Shown: piece after piece, positions 24,463 to 37,407 of the stretch
Layout of the letters: each line of letters starts with the position of its first letter
Numbering within the stretch: position 1 is the stretch's first letter
Source of the DNA: Antitrichia curtipendula
Taxonomy: Eukaryota; Streptophyta; Bryopsida; Hypnales; Leucodontaceae
Assembly (NCBI GenBank): GCA_951230915.1
Contig: OX579639.1
Coordinates: 15,438,001 to 15,502,000 of the forward strand
Reading direction: 5' to 3'
Length of the DNA stretch: 64,000 bases
Made by a program: the position numbers and the translations under genes
The notes under the pieces: generated by a model
What the model saw: the letters and a program-made list of their open reading frames with translations, nothing else
What the model was told of the DNA's origin: nothing
Database searches by the model: none

Positions 24463-24466
24463 GTAA

Positions 24467-25055
24467 ATTAACAAAATCATTCCACCTTTCTAACTTCCTA
24501 CAATCATTTTAAATGGAATGTTTAAGATTTTTTGATAAACATGTAACAACTTTTTATATTTGGTATATTTTTGGCTAATTTTTACAAATTTACCACAAAT
24601 ATAGTTGCAAATTGGAGAATTATCCCGAGGTATTCTTCTAATGAAATTGTTGTAGCCAAATTCTCTCTTTTGCCATCTGGATAAAGTTTGTATAATTATG
24701 TTTCACTAGTTATACCGATGGCATGAAGTAGATGAAAAAATGCAAAAATGAAAGTGCGGTTTTTGATTACCTCAATTTACAAATCAATATCTTTAATGTA
24801 AGCATGTCTAAGATTTATAATTTTATTACCTTGAGTAAGAATACCTTGAATTTTGAACTGATCTAGATAATTAGATAATATTGTTCACCACTAGTAAAAA
24901 ATACCTTTACTTTAAAAAGAGCAACGTATTTGAATTTTTTTTTAATAATAAAAATCTAATGGCCTAACCATTCAAGCTCATAGAAGGAATGATTCCTTAC
25001 TTTGAGTCTTTATTTTTTGACTTCAATAGTATTTCTAAGATGGTCACATGCTTTA
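24467..25055. other. AT-rich intergenic sequence
   Basis: No recognised feature between elements B7 and B8. Confidence 0.4.
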
Positions 25056-25059
25056 TTAA

Positions 25060-25629
25060 CCCCTAAAGCTCCAAGGGTGTTTTCTATCAAAAAACATTCA
25101 AAACTACTACTTCTGTTGCATTTACTTAAGGAAAATATTTTTTTTGAACTTAACGGTAGGATATTTTATTTAACTTGTTTAAGATCATGTAGTAAAAATT
25201 TCATCAAATTTGACTGTATGGATTGGAAGATATTAGCATTCAAAGTTGGATAAAAAGTTTTTTCTTAAGAAGATGCTTAAATTGCCCCAAAAAATAAGAT
25301 TGCCCATAACTATCTCGTCCCTAGACCAAAAAGAATGAATCAAAGCTGTACGTATAGATAAAAACATAATATTTTAGGAAAAAAATTCAAAAAAATATGT
25401 TTTGACTTAGTATTATTTAATTTGGGCTGCCCTACAATCTCCATTTCTTGCTTATTGTGCCATAACTTTTTAATCCGGCATCCGATTCAAACAAAAATTA
25501 TATATCCACAAAGCTCTCACAAAGCTATACAACCTCAAAAAATCTCAAAAAATTTCACTTCAAATTGAGACAATAGGAACCTACCCGAACCCAAATTGTC
25601 TCCCTAGGGGACAAGCGGTCCTTTAGAGG
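25060..25629 (+). mobile_element. internally deleted family B copy B8
   Basis: A 570-bp element with TTAA at 25056-25059 and 25630-25633 and family B ends (CCCCTAAAGCTCCAAGGG, GGTCCTTTAGAGG). It jumps from the 'attagcattcaaag' block near 25235 directly to the 'ttcttaagaagatgcttaaattgcc' block near 25262, so roughly 350 bp of the centre is missing. Its ends match B11 best, suggesting a subfamily. Confidence 0.82.
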
Positions 25630-25633
25630 TTAA

Positions 25634-26353
25634 TTCCTAAAGGACTAAGGAGGCCACTTTGGATTTTTTTTTTATAAATTTGGGTAGGCCCTATCCACTT
25701 TAAAATTCAGTATTTTTATAAGAATCTAAAAAAAATGAATGCTAATCATCCTAATCTACATCCAAAATTTTGTTTTACGTCAGTCTAATAAATATTGCAT
25801 AAGTTGGAAGTTTTTCTAATTTACAATGTCAAATTAGGTAGAAAATATATTTTTTAATAAGATTAATTAACGTTGTTGGATTTTATATATTGATACCCAC
25901 TCAAAAACAGTTGAATCATTAAATTCCAAACAATGAGGTGAAAGTTATAACAAGTTTATTTTGTAAGCAATGAAGGTAGAAATAACATATAAAAAAGTCA
26001 TCTTGTACACTCAATTTGAAATTTTCCAAATGAAAACTAAAACAAAGGATACCAAATGTTTAATAGAACATTCTCATCATTAAAATAAACAATTCTCAAT
26101 TGTTTGTAAAAATTTTGAGCAATTTAGTTTAATATAGCATTTAGTACCACTTTCCACTTTATAATTTTTTTAAGATGAATGTGATTATTTTTTGGTTAAA
26201 CATTTTTACATATATTTTCAACCTTTTTTTCATTATATTAAATCAAATACAAAAGTTGTAGAACATACATATTTTTATCTTAAAATGTTGAAAGACAAAA
26301 CTTCATCTTTCAGAAGGGCTTGAGAAGTCTACATTTAGAAGCTTATGCACATT
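25634..26353 (-). mobile_element. strongly diverged family A-like element
   Basis: It begins CTAAAGGACTAAGG-like immediately after the TTAA shared with B8 and ends before TTAA 26354-26357. Weak colinearity with reverse family A is visible at 'caatgaggtgaaagttataacaag' near 25930 and at 'acattctcatcattaaaataaacaattctcaa' near 26060. It may be an old relative rather than a true member. Confidence 0.45.
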
Positions 26354-26357
26354 TTAA

Positions 26358-27143
26358 CCCTAATTGCATGAGCAATCATATATGGTCGCTCCAAAATTTC
26401 AAGCTCTTTTTGATATAGGCAGTTAAATTCCTTTGACCGGCTTTTAATTTTTAAGGACAATATTAAAGATTAACTGTTGGAAGCTTTTGTTTTTTTTATT
26501 GAAAAATGTAAATTTTTTATTTTTGAGAGGTCCTCAAAGGCATATATGTACCATTAGTGGAAGAGTAAGGCTTGCAAATTTTACTTGATTTCCCACCTCT
26601 GAGTAAGGCTTGCCACTAATTCACTTGATTTGAGATGTAAGAAATTGTAATTATCCATTTGCTTTGAAGATGGTACCAATGGAAAGAGTAAAGTGTTTTT
26701 ATAATTTTTACCAATGAAAATTTAAACTTGCAAGAGTTGATTTGGAGTTATATTCAATTTTTGCTTATAGAAAAAATTGCATTTCAACAATTGCAAACTA
26801 AATTGTGTAATGAGTTTGATAGCTTTTCATGTAAAATTAAGTCTTCTAAAAGTACATTTTAGTGTACTAACACTATTTCTAGTTGTTTATGTCACCTCCA
26901 TCCCCAAAAAAATTTATGCACAAATTTCTGAAACAATGTGGAAAGAGACAGCATACTAAAAATAGAATGCATACAATTTTTTTGTTAAAATCTCACAACT
27001 CCTATGCCATTTCATACTCAAAATTGTTATGCATACTAATAAGCAAATTCTTTAAACATTTATATGGTCAGATTTTGAAAAAGATAAACCATGCTCTTTT
27101 TTCATAGGAAAAATACACTTGGAAAGGCTTAGGCACTTAGGGA
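26358..27143 (+). mobile_element. uninterrupted family C MITE, C2
   Basis: A 786-bp element flanked by TTAA 26354-26357 and TTAA 27144-27147. Ends are CCCTAATTGC and GGCACTTAGGGA. This is the full-length reference for family C and keeps the single TTAA at 26470-26473 that A2 used in C1. Confidence 0.83.
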
Positions 27144-27147
27144 TTAA

Positions 27148-29744
27148 CTTGCAATAATTGAGACTAATTAAATAGATCCTATTTTATTATTGCAATTAAA
27201 AAGATTGGTTTATATTTTCCTTCTTGCATTTTTGCGTTAAAATAAATCATTCACATAATTTGAATGAATTAGATTTTGTTCTTGATTTTGACAACTAATT
27301 TGGTTTCTTTGGAAGTCATTTATGTATATTTGGTTTTCTTTGATAAAATTTTAATTTACCAATTTGATACTTGAATTATTTTTTCATATGTATTCACCTT
27401 TTGTTTCACACTTAAGTAAACTGAAGCATTGTTTTATTTGAATTTCTAAGATTTTAAACACTTTTATTGCCAAATCTACCATTGTAATAGAATAGTCAAA
27501 ATTCATTTAGACGGTTAGTTCTAGACTCATAAATTAGATATATTTTTTAATTTTTTAATTATACTACATAAGACTATATGCTGTCTATCAATATGAAGTA
27601 AAATTTTCAATTATTTTTATGAAAATTATGACTATTGTTCTTGTAGTGAAAGAAAAAAAGACATTGGTAAACATAATAAAAATCCCCTTAAATTTTAACT
27701 TCTTTTCAAGATACAAATAATAATGAAAAATAGTGAAAAAAATTCTTTAATAGGTTATTTTTGTTTTACATCCAAAAAAATGTAGCTTTAAATCAAATTA
27801 TTATTGAGATAAATTGAGTCTTTGTAAAATTGAGAAAGAACTACTTCAGTTAGTTCAATTTTCCAAAATATTTTCATTATTGGTCAATATAAAAAACAAA
27901 AGAATCTAGTAGTAACTACTATTTTGTGTCAATTAACTTAAATTTAAGATTATATATATAATACTAAAAACTAATCATGTAATAATTGAATGCCTACAGT
28001 TTTTAACCTATAGTCTTACTTTTTTCAAATTTATAGATTTCAAAATTTCAAAATTTTACTCATTTTGAAAACTCAAAATTCTAAGATTTGAATATCCTTG
28101 AATCTAAGTTTTGTTTTTTGAACTTTTGATCAACTATAGCAAAAAATTAAATTTTTATATTTTGTGCATACAAATTGATTTGGTATGTGGATTCTTAATA
28201 CAAACTTGGGAATCAAATTCAGTTTTTTTTTGCATATGATTGAGTCTAATGCATTTTCAATGAGTGTTTTTTTATTGCTTTTCCTTCAAAAATCAAATAA
28301 TTATAATTATTCAAGGACAAGCTTAGTAAAGACTAATCATCTTAGAGCAATGGCATAAAACTTCACATATTATATTTTTCTTATAACTTCATTTTATTTC
28401 TTTTTTACATTACTCCAATGCAAAAATCTAGCATTTTGATTGTAGAAATCTATGTATTTGAAATTTAGGTGAATTTAATGATGTTAATATATTTTATGCT
28501 TTGTCAAGGAATTACAATAATGTAAAGTATATAATTCTTTCACAAAGTAACTAAATTTTTTTACTTTAGGCATATTGTCTAGTTTAGGGTTGATATGGTG
28601 AAAATTGATGATGTGTAGTTCAAATTCTAGAAAATATAATGTGTATGGAAAAGATACTCTGTAAAGTAGTGCAAACCTATTACTAGAAAAGTATGAAGTT
28701 TGAACCTTTCCACCAAACTTTACACAAAGCTTGCAATTAGTGGAAAATTGGGTGTGCACAATTTCATCTCTTGATGTTGTACCAAATTTTGCATGAAATT
28801 TGCTAAGTATTTTGTAAGTATAACTATAGCATATAATATGGATAGAAACAAGACTTGTCATACTTTTTATTTATTTTAAAATAAATGAATTTTGTAAAAA
28901 CTACACTTAAGTGTGACCAAGGTGTATCGAATTTGGATTGTTAGGGGCAAATCCTACATTGATGCTAAATTTGATTTGTGTCTAATAAATGAAGTATGAA
29001 GCCTTGTAGTACATAGTAAGACAATTTCTCATCTAGCTTATTTTGAAGATTTAAAAAAGATGCATTTGCAACACGTGGTGTTAGACATTCCTAGATGTGG
29101 TATTATTGACTTTACTACATAATAAGATGCTTAGTCTACTAATTACCTTTGTTATATACCCTGGCAATTTTTAGATTGTTGTTCTTGATTTGATTTTTTA
29201 TCAATTCAAACAATCTTTTTTAAATTTGAATTCAACTAAAAAAATGAAATTAGTGAAATTTGTTCTTATAGTAATTTTAAGGTCATAAATCCCTAAAACT
29301 CAATTAATTGCAATTTGAACTTTGGGCATCTAACCACTAAAGAATCTTGTAGATCTTTGAATTAAAATAATTGGGCCTATTATGGTCTAATTATCATAGT
29401 ATCTATTGGTTGTGATAGGATGACCTTACTTGGTTCTACAACCATTAGTATCTATTAAATGCCTCAAGTTGAAATGGCACTTTAAAAAGTTTGGAATCTT
29501 GTAGATTTCCATTGGGATTCTGTTTATTGGCCATGTTGTGAGCAAGTTGATCATGGGCAAAATTGCAATTGTAGTGCTACCACCATTGAAGTGTGCACCA
29601 CCATGACAATTATTTCCACAATAGGCTTGTTGCCATTGGTATCCTCACACAACGGGACCAATTACCTTAGTTGCACATTACAGGCTTTGTTTCTTGCACC
29701 TTGAATCCTTGATTCAAAGTACAACATAGGTTAAAAAAATTAAT
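27148..29744. other. long AT-rich intergenic stretch
   Basis: About 2.6 kb with no TTAA-element ends and no supported gene. A 125-codon minus-strand ORF (28484-28861) has no recognisable domain and lies in AT-rich sequence. Near 29560-29660 there is a less AT-rich patch without coding signal. Confidence 0.4.
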
Positions 29745-31050
29745 TTGAATACAATAAGAATGTGCAATGATATTGTTGAAATTAGGTGAAAAAACGTACA
29801 TCTATATGGATGAAAATGATAAAGTAGACGAAAGCATTTGCAATATTTGTCACATAACATGGTTTTGGTAGGCAAGAAAATAATCAACAAGAAGATCCAC
29901 AACTGGACAAATCAGTGTTATGTATCTTTTTGTAGGTCATGTTCTTGATCTAGACAAACAAAGTTTCTATTCGTGTAGGAGTATTCTTTAGCAACACATC
30001 TTGTTTGTAGTTATCTAAAAAAAAGTCTTCCTAGTCAACCAAATGATTTAATTCAGACAAAAGACTTTCCAGAACTCAACAAAAGCTATCAAAAGTAACA
30101 TAGTGGAAATTGAAGAATTCTTTGAGGTTCAACTAATAAGAGTTGTAGCATTTTCTATTTTTAGCATTGTAGAAAGTTGCTTTTGGAGCACCAATGCTGC
30201 ATAACCAACTTTCTACTAGTATAATATCTACTTAAGAATGGTTTACTATGTTTACCATAATCAACCTCAACCTTAACTTTAAAAATTTGTGGTTTATTTC
30301 TATGACATTTGAAAGTTTCCAAATCGATTTGCTAACATGTATCTTTGATTTTAGAAAAGTGTTTGTGTAAGGTGGGAATACCTTCTATTGATTTATTTTA
30401 TTAATGTGAGCAGTACTAATTACCAAAAATATATTGTTTAATTAATTGCAAACTTTTGAAATATTATTAAAGCATACTAATTTCTACAAAAAAAAATAGG
30501 TTTCGTAGGAAAAAACATTGAATAAGTGACACTAATTTTGATCTCTCACTATTGTAGTAAATTAGTGTAGTATAAAAAAATGATATATGAGTCATAATTT
30601 TACATTTCTAAGGCATAGAGTTTTCCATCTTAATAAATTTTCCACCTAAAAGTAGTATAACTTAGAGTCACCTTCACCATAAGAGCATTCTATAAGATAG
30701 AGGATATCAATATATGACAAATGTATTCTTACTATCCACTAAATCTTTAAGATTGGGTACAGAATGAGGTATGAATAATGCCATATTTAACTATTTTTGG
30801 ACTTTGCAAAGTCCAAAATTGAAAAAGGGACATCTAAGACAGTTGTAGATTTTGACTTCTATAGATTTTATGAATCTAGAAATGATATAGATTTTGGACT
30901 AGGTGGTTTGAAAAATGTACAACAGGTTCAGATTTTAGATATCTATGACATCGGGAGATCTCCCGATGGACAAAGTCCAAAATTCCCTTAAAAGTTCAAA
31001 AGTAGTTAAATATGGCATAATTGCATATTTTTTCTAAATTAAAGATTCTT
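29745..31050 (+). mobile_element. degenerate repeat with Ty1/copia RNase H-like remnant, copy 2
   Basis: The counterpart of 4140-5325. The single unit at 29861-29911 translates in one frame to S-T-R-R-S-T-T-G-Q followed 11 codons later by VGHVLDLDKQ. This is reminiscent of the copia RNase H order RRSTTGY, a hydrophobic strand, then WxSKxQ. No long ORF survives. Near its distal end the repeat is interrupted by a 241-bp MITE at 30778-31018. Confidence 0.45.
30778..31018. mobile_element. 241-bp MITE with internal palindromes
   Basis: The ends are inverted copies: ATGCCATATTTAACTATTTT on the left, and the reverse complement of the right end, ATGCCATATTTAACTACTTT, one mismatch in 20. Inside are two perfect palindromes, GGACTTTGCAAAGTCC (30799-30814) and CATCGGGAGATCTCCCGATG (30949-30968). 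It interrupts the copia-like repeat, which is continuous at the matching place in copy 1 near 5305. A 64-codon ORF spans most of it (30797-30991) but resembles nothing I know. Confidence 0.75.
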
Positions 31051-31176
31051 TTAATGTTGCAAAGAACAATTTTTTTTTAATGAATGACCTTCAAGGTTTT
31101 ATAAAAATTGAAGAATATATTTACTTATCTACTAATTGAATTATATTGTGGAAGGTCTTGTCATTTTAGGGATTAA

Positions 31177-31330
31177 TCCCTAAAGGACTAAACAATATTT
31201 TTTTGGCAACATAGGAACTATAGGCAACTTACTGCAGACAAAATAATTCACTATATTTTTTTAGTTCTTTTTGAATGTAGGGATGTGGAGTACCTTGCCG
31301 CTTCACCCAAAAAAAATTACAATTGGATGT
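31177..31330 (-). mobile_element. truncated family A fragment A7
   Basis: Starts TCCCTAAAGGACTAAAC after TTAA 31173-31176 and follows reverse family A ('ttttggcaacataggaactataggcaactt') to about 31330, where similarity fades. The bases just before the TTAA, 'cattttaggga', look like the right end of another element, giving one more junction with a shared TTAA. Confidence 0.65.
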
Positions 31331-32299
31331 GCCCATGATGAGTGAGGGGGAAAAATGCCATTTTTTTATAGACAAAAGACAATATGGGCAGGGTTATTTA
31401 CAGTAGAGTAAAATTTGCATTGCAATGCCTAGAAGAACTTAGGCATGGCCTTGGATAGCACCTTGCCCTAGGTTTAGTCCAAGTACATTTCTAACATTTT
31501 TCTAGATTCATAAATCTGTTACAATGTACAAGGAGGTGGTGGCAGGGAGTTAATTACTTTGTGCCTTTTTTTGGTCCAACAAGGTAGATACTCTTATACT
31601 CCTATCCACAGACCACTTTTGAATTTACAAGATTCAGACTCCAAAAGAATCCATTAAATTAAATACTAATTTGTCATTTGAAAATCTACTATAAAAATAA
31701 ATAAAATTGATGGCAAAATGAAGGATGGAGAGGTCATTTTTATAATGAAGTTCATTTACCGTCATGAATCCTCAAAGGGTATGGGATAATTTGAAGATGA
31801 GAGCTTGAATGCTCATTATCAAAACATAGGAATTGTGTTCATAGTAGAACTTTAGACTTCATTGTGGCATAGTATATTAAGTTTAAAAAAAATTGAACTA
31901 CAAAAAGTTGGTAAAGCAATATATCTTTGATTTTTCAAAGCTTTGTTTGTTGTTATTAGCCTCCAAAAAAAAGCTATAGGCAAAATTCACAAAGATTTTT
32001 TGAAAAAACTTTTAAAAGTATGTTCCTTCTAACCTTCTCTAAAAATTGTCCATAACTTTAGATTGGAGACTCAAAATTTCAAACGGGTTTTGGGAGATGA
32101 TTCTTATAAATTCCTAATCTTGGAATGATTGAGTTTCTAATGATTATAATTTATATATCCCACATATGTTGTTTTATCTCCTACTTTTCCACTTGTATAA
32201 AGAGCTTCTCTTCACATTTAAAAAAACACAAAATAATTGGTTTTACATGCTATGGGAGATAATTTCCAAATATTTGATGTCATTGAATTTTAATACCAA
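31331..32299. other. intergenic sequence
   Basis: No supported gene or element. The 31300-31640 portion is less AT-rich than the rest. Confidence 0.35.
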
Positions 32300-32303
32300 A
32301 TAT

Positions 32304-33210
32304 CCCCTAAAGGACCATTTGTCCCTTTGGGGGACAAGTGGGATTTCGGATAGATACCTACAATCTCATTTTTTGTCCTCATTTTTTGAATATAGAAAAA
32401 ATTATTATCTTCATGGGAATATAATTTTTTTTTTCAATCGGTGCTCGGGAACAATAGTTATGCTCAAAACAATGGAGAGCAGGAAAAAAGAAGGGAGAAA
32501 GGGCAACGAAAAAAAATCAAAAAAATTTGAATTTTTTGGGTGATTTTTTTTCATAGATTATATTTTTTTACATGGAAAGTTTTTATTCATTCCATTTGGA
32601 TTTGTTATGAGAAAAGTATGGACAATCTTGTTTTTTTGGCAATTAGAGCATCTTCTTGAAAAATAACTTGTAAGATTCATTTTTGAATGCAATTTTTACA
32701 ATCTTTCCCCCCAAGAAGTTCCACATGTTTTAGTTTTTTTTCTAGAACAATCTCACTACAGGAATTAGTGCTTTTTAATACTATTTTAGAGATATTAATA
32801 ATTTTGATTTTCCTTCTATCTTGTAACTATTTCTACTTAACAATTTTTAAAGTATAAAAATTAAGTTCTTAAGAAAAAAATTCCCCTAGATTCTCAACTC
32901 AATTCTCCACCATAAAGTTCTAAAGCTCAAAACTTTGTAGTGCAAAAAATTAAAGTTGAGAAGGTTCAAAGTCAAATAATCTAGTCCCGAAATATGCTGA
33001 AAAACTTGTTTTTTTTACTTTAAACGCATGTATCTTGCAATTTGTGCGGTCAAAATTTCTGAAATTTTTTATACACATTTTTGTACTAGTAAGGTGTAAG
33101 ATCCTACGGTTAGATGTGCAAAAAAAAAATTCCAATTTTTTTACTCTTTGCAATGAAAATGGCAGTTTTAAGTGTTTTTTGGCAAAGAAAAGGTCTTGGT
33201 CCTTTAGGGG
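32304..33210 (-). mobile_element. family B copy B9, flanked by ATAT rather than TTAA
   Basis: A 907-bp reverse copy with a perfect 10-bp terminal inverted repeat, CCCCTAAAGG and CCTTTAGGGG. It is flanked on both sides by ATAT (32300-32303 and 33211-33214). The ends are pristine, so the identical ATAT flanks look like a true duplication of a non-canonical target. ORFs of 66-125 codons in this region are chance frames in the element. Confidence 0.88.
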
Positions 33211-33214
33211 ATAT

Positions 33215-33554
33215 TCTAAAATTATAGTTCATTGAGCAGGGAACATCTTCAAAATCTAAGGTGAACGTGATCAAGTATCAATGATTTGTAATTAGTTGGG
33301 CTTAGCTAACCCTAACGGCCTGACCCTCTCTCCTTCCATGTCCAGCTGTCCTCTACTTCAACTTGGACATACTTTACATTGATAAAGCTTACTAATATTT
33401 GATATTTGGGGAGATTTTTTTTCCTCCTCTAAAGCCAGCTAAAACCTAAAATTTCACCATTCACATTTTATAGAAATTATTGTTTTTGCAAGCCATAAAT
33501 TGTACTAAAAAGAAGACTTTGTATGAGACTTTTCTTGAAGCTAATTCCATATTG
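33215..33554. other. intergenic spacer with a GC-richer patch
   Basis: Contains a short less AT-rich stretch near 33300-33380 but no coding signal. Confidence 0.35.
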
Positions 33555-34046
33555 AAATTTTTGGGTACATGTTTGCTTGTTAGAACAATCTCACCATTGG
33601 GATTAATTGATTTCAATTCCATCTTAGAGCTATTAATGATTTATATTTTCATTCTTTCTTGTACTTACTTCTACTTAAGAATAAAAATCAAGTTGTTGTT
33701 TTTGAATTTTTTTTTCAAACCCTCAGCTAAATTCTTCAAAATTAAAAATTAGAAACTCAAAATTAGTAGTGCAAAAATCTTAAGTTAAATAAGTTTCAGA
33801 GTCCTATTACTAGTCATGCAAGGACCAAAAAAAATTTGTTTTCTTTAATTTGAAGAAACATATCTTGCTACATACATAGTAGAAGTTTTTGAAAATTCTT
33901 TCATACATTTTCATACTAGTCTAGTGCAAGATCCTACAATTAGATATACAATAATAAAAAAAAATTAAAGTTTTTTCTCTTTGCAATAGAAATGTTAGTT
34001 TTGAGTATTTTTTGATGATAAAAGACCTCGAGTGGGACTTTAGGGG
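33555..34046 (-). mobile_element. truncated family B copy B10
   Basis: The distal half of a reverse family B element. It enters at 'acatgtttgcttgttagaac' and runs to the intact terminus GTGGGACTTTAGGGG, then TAAA. The proximal half is missing, and the sequence before 33555 is unrelated. Confidence 0.75.
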
Positions 34047-34049
34047 TAA

Positions 34050-37000
34050 AAGAATGGATTCATTGTAGCAACTTCTTATGTCATTTCTGTATGCAAAAGC
34101 TCAAGTTTAAATGGAACTTGGCTTTGCAAACTTAATTCCTAAATTCTCTCTGAAGTACATAAGGTATGTGATCATCATTTGAAATGAATGCTTTATAAAC
34201 ATTATAGGTGGAAATTGTTAGTGCAATTATCTTAAATATAGAGTGAAAGAAATGATATAAAAATAAAATCTAAGAGCCATAATCTTGGTCACAATTTCTT
34301 GAATAATTACATTGTATTTTTGCAAAGGACATTTTTTGGGGGAAACAAAGCCACATTTACTAGAACTCTAATACATGCTTATAACTGACTCCTGGAAATT
34401 GTCCAATGAGATGTGTATATAATTTGATAAGTTTTGAGGATATAATTGTCAAAATAAGGTTTGCATATACCAAAGAAATGACTTTAGAAGAGAAGATTTA
34501 CATGAAATTCTTCCACCAATTAGATCAAGAGTAGGTCATCATGTGCTCAATTTCTTGATCTACATAGATCATGTTTCCACTAGTGATATGAAGATAATGT
34601 GTGATCAATTACAAAGTTCATCACTAGAGCACGTTGAATGTAAAGTCCTAAGTTATCTTCATCATTTTCTTCTTAATCAAAAAATTCCTGCATTTTCTTA
34701 GATGCGTATAAAACACGACAAATTCTCAGAGTACTAATACAAAGCAAGTAAAATCACAAAGTGTGTCAATTGAGAAGATTAAACACCGGTATAAAACCCA
34801 AAACTTCTTTCTAAATTTTATTCTCAATCAATTAAAAAAATGAGCATAATTCCATTGCTTGATGTAGGCTTCATTTTTTTGCCGCTAATTAGTCAATAAC
34901 ACACATGGCCTTGGAAGAATTCCTAGGCAGATATTTCACTAGATTGAAGTGAACCGACCGACCACAAGGAATGATAGTCAACCACGTAACATTTGGAGCT
35001 TCATCGTCCACACACAACCCTTGATTGAATTGTGGCAAGTCCCCTTCATACAGTCATGTTACATTACTCCGCTGCCCAAATGGGAAAAAAATTAATCAAT
35101 TAATTTAAAAAAATAATTGATGTCAAAATCAAGTGATGTCCACGTTCAGCCAGACAATCTTTCAACGTTTTTGGAACCCAATTTGGGAAGGGGGGGGAGA
35201 GGATTATGTTTTTTTTGAAGTTGGGAATTAACCACCAAATCCCTACTCTGACTTTTACGCAAAGGGCAAATCCCGGCTGTCAATTGGCTTTAACTTATGT
35301 GCCGCCATGGTCACCATCCAAGCAACCCCGTAATACCCCCCCAATGAGCAAATTGCAAGACGTTGCTTGAGTGAGCAAGCTAAGCTGAAAGCAAGCAGGC
35401 TTCAAACTTCCACAAATTCCCAACACTACAAAGTCAACATTGTAAAAAGCCTTTTGTGCTCATTCTCCCAATAGGAGACAATCAGATGGATGGATGAAAC
35501 AGATGGATGGATGATTTTTTTAATTGTCAAAGAAGTCTCAACCACGTCACAACACCTTTAAAAATAGATGTGGATGGAATTGGTTGTGTCTGTTGTTCTT
35601 GGGCGGTTTCACGTCACTCAGAGAAAGTGTATTAATTTAAAAGAAATAGAAAAAAAAAAAAAAAAAAAAAACTTGGATGTGGGCCGGGACAAGCAAATGC
35701 CATGACTTCCATGACTAGCTCGTTGTGTATGATATCAATCAAATAAGTTTTTTTCGTTTGGGTGCGGCCTATTTTCTAGGTTGACAGCAACAGCTGCGGC
35801 TTTTAATTTTCTGCTTGACGACATGCATTCTTCTGTGCGGCATTCAGACTTCGTCCATAGGCTTCGGAAAGCGTAGCTTTGCTGCCATTGCAATGTAAGC
35901 GTATGGTGCACCGGCTTCGGAAACCGCACCCGAAATAATCCATATGAATTTATAATCATTTGAATATCACGACCATTTGCTAAACTAATCTTTATTTATT
36001 TTTTGTTGGATCTCGATGGGAGTGGAGTCCGTACTAAGGTTCTTTGAGATTCTCTAACTTCACAAATTTAAACCCTTTTTTCTTTCTCTTAGGACAATGT
36101 ATGAATATGTACTTTGAATGTTTCAAAGTGCTGAAAATAGGTGTGTCGAGAATTGTAGACCCTAGGGTTCTTTCGTGTTGGACGGAGGCTCATAAAAAAG
36201 AGGCAAGACAAATCTAGATGGGATTGGTTTTGCAAATAACTCACAATTAGCTGTAGTTACTCATGAGTAAGTTGAAATTATTAGCAGGGATGATTTCGTT
36301 AGCCCATCCAAATGATTACATGATAATGAGATGGATAACATGTCTAATTTGATCATGAATAGCATGATTGTAGGTCTTAGTGTGGGTCATGTCTTTGGTC
36401 CATGCAAACCATGTTTTGACCAATGGCAAGAGACTATGGATTGTCCTAATCATTGCAATTTTAATGATGTTGCCAACTTTGGAAATGCATTTAGTTTTGG
36501 AAAACAAAACGTCGTGGACTTTGGAAAAATAAAATGTTGTGAATTTTGGAAATTGCAATGCTGGTGAAATAGGCAATGAAAAATAGGACAATGTGAATCC
36601 AATAAAGAAAGACTTTGATTATTTGTTTTGTTTATGAATTTTTTTTAAATATCTAATACCATGCCTATCTATCAAGATTGGCATTTCACTTTGAGTACTT
36701 AATTAAATCTGGAAAATGAAATCCGACAAATGCTAAAATAGGAATTTCCTCTTAAAATCAATACTTTCTTCACATAGTTGTTCTTTTGGAAAAAACTATT
36801 TTCCTAAAATTTGGTCATCTTTTAAAAGAATTGTTTATTACCAACCTTAACAGCTGGATATTGTAGCTTTTTTTGCTAGAGTTATTTTCAAAACATAGTA
36901 GGAGAAGAAAGGGGTATCCTTGTATTAAAACCTTTCTAGTAATATTGAGATTGGTTTAGATTGTAGCATTACAATGTTCAAGACTTGTTTTAGATTAAAG

Positions 37001-37106
37001 AAATGTTGTTAGAAAGCAAATTAGATTAGCATTTGTATGTACAAATTCATTTTTAAAAATAATAATGTGTTCAATACCAAATTTGAGAGATTCCAATAAA
37101 TTAATT
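34050..37106. other. intergenic stretch with a GC-richer island and simple repeats
   Basis: No gene model can be supported. The 34860-35960 part is GC-richer and includes a (GATG)n-like cluster near 35486-35512 and a 22-base A run (35650-35671). The near-duplicate phrases 'aggcttcggaaagcg' (35858) and 'cggcttcggaaaccg' (35910) are also here. Near 36130 'caaagtgctgaaaataggtgt' recurs at 61440 and, in reverse and slightly changed, near 46095. ORFs of 74-91 codons here have no recognisable domain. Confidence 0.4.
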
Positions 37107-37110
37107 TTAA

Positions 37111-37407
37111 CCCCTAAAGTTCCATGACTATGTTTTCACCGAAAACGCTCAAAAACTGCCATTTTAAGTACAAGTACCAAATTTTTGAAAAAAAACTTTT
37201 CTTTGACAAATGTAAACATAGGATTTTGTATTATGCTGACTTGAGAACATGTGGTAAAAATTCAGAAATTTCCACCGCACAGATTGCAAGAAATAAGCAT
37301 TCAAAATCACTGAAATTGTTTTTTTGCCCCTGCAAAAAATCGGGCAGCTGCACTTCACAAGCTCACTTTTCTATTAAAAAATGTCCAAAATGGTGGTGCT
37401 TCTTTGG
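37111..37407 (+). mobile_element. family A copy A8, cut by the assembly gap
   Basis: Begins CCCCTAAAGTTCCATGAC after TTAA 37107-37110 and follows family A through 'gggcagctgcacttcacaagctcac' to 'ggtggtgcttctttgg', where the N run starts. About 650 bp of the element should follow. The sequence beyond the gap is not family A. Confidence 0.82.

Noticed and set aside
28484..28861. 125-codon minus-strand ORF
   Set aside because: Amino-acid content follows the AT-rich base composition (F, I, Y, L, K, S), no domain is recognisable, and one ORF of this length is not surprising in 64 kb read in six frames.
32166..32543. 125-codon plus-strand ORF
   Set aside because: It runs across the boundary of family B element B9, so it joins unrelated sequences and cannot be a conserved gene.
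35735..35959. GC-richer 74-codon ORF as a possible gene fragment
   Set aside because: No recognisable domain. The similar words 'aggcttcggaaagcg' and 'cggcttcggaaaccg' suggest a local duplication rather than coding sequence.
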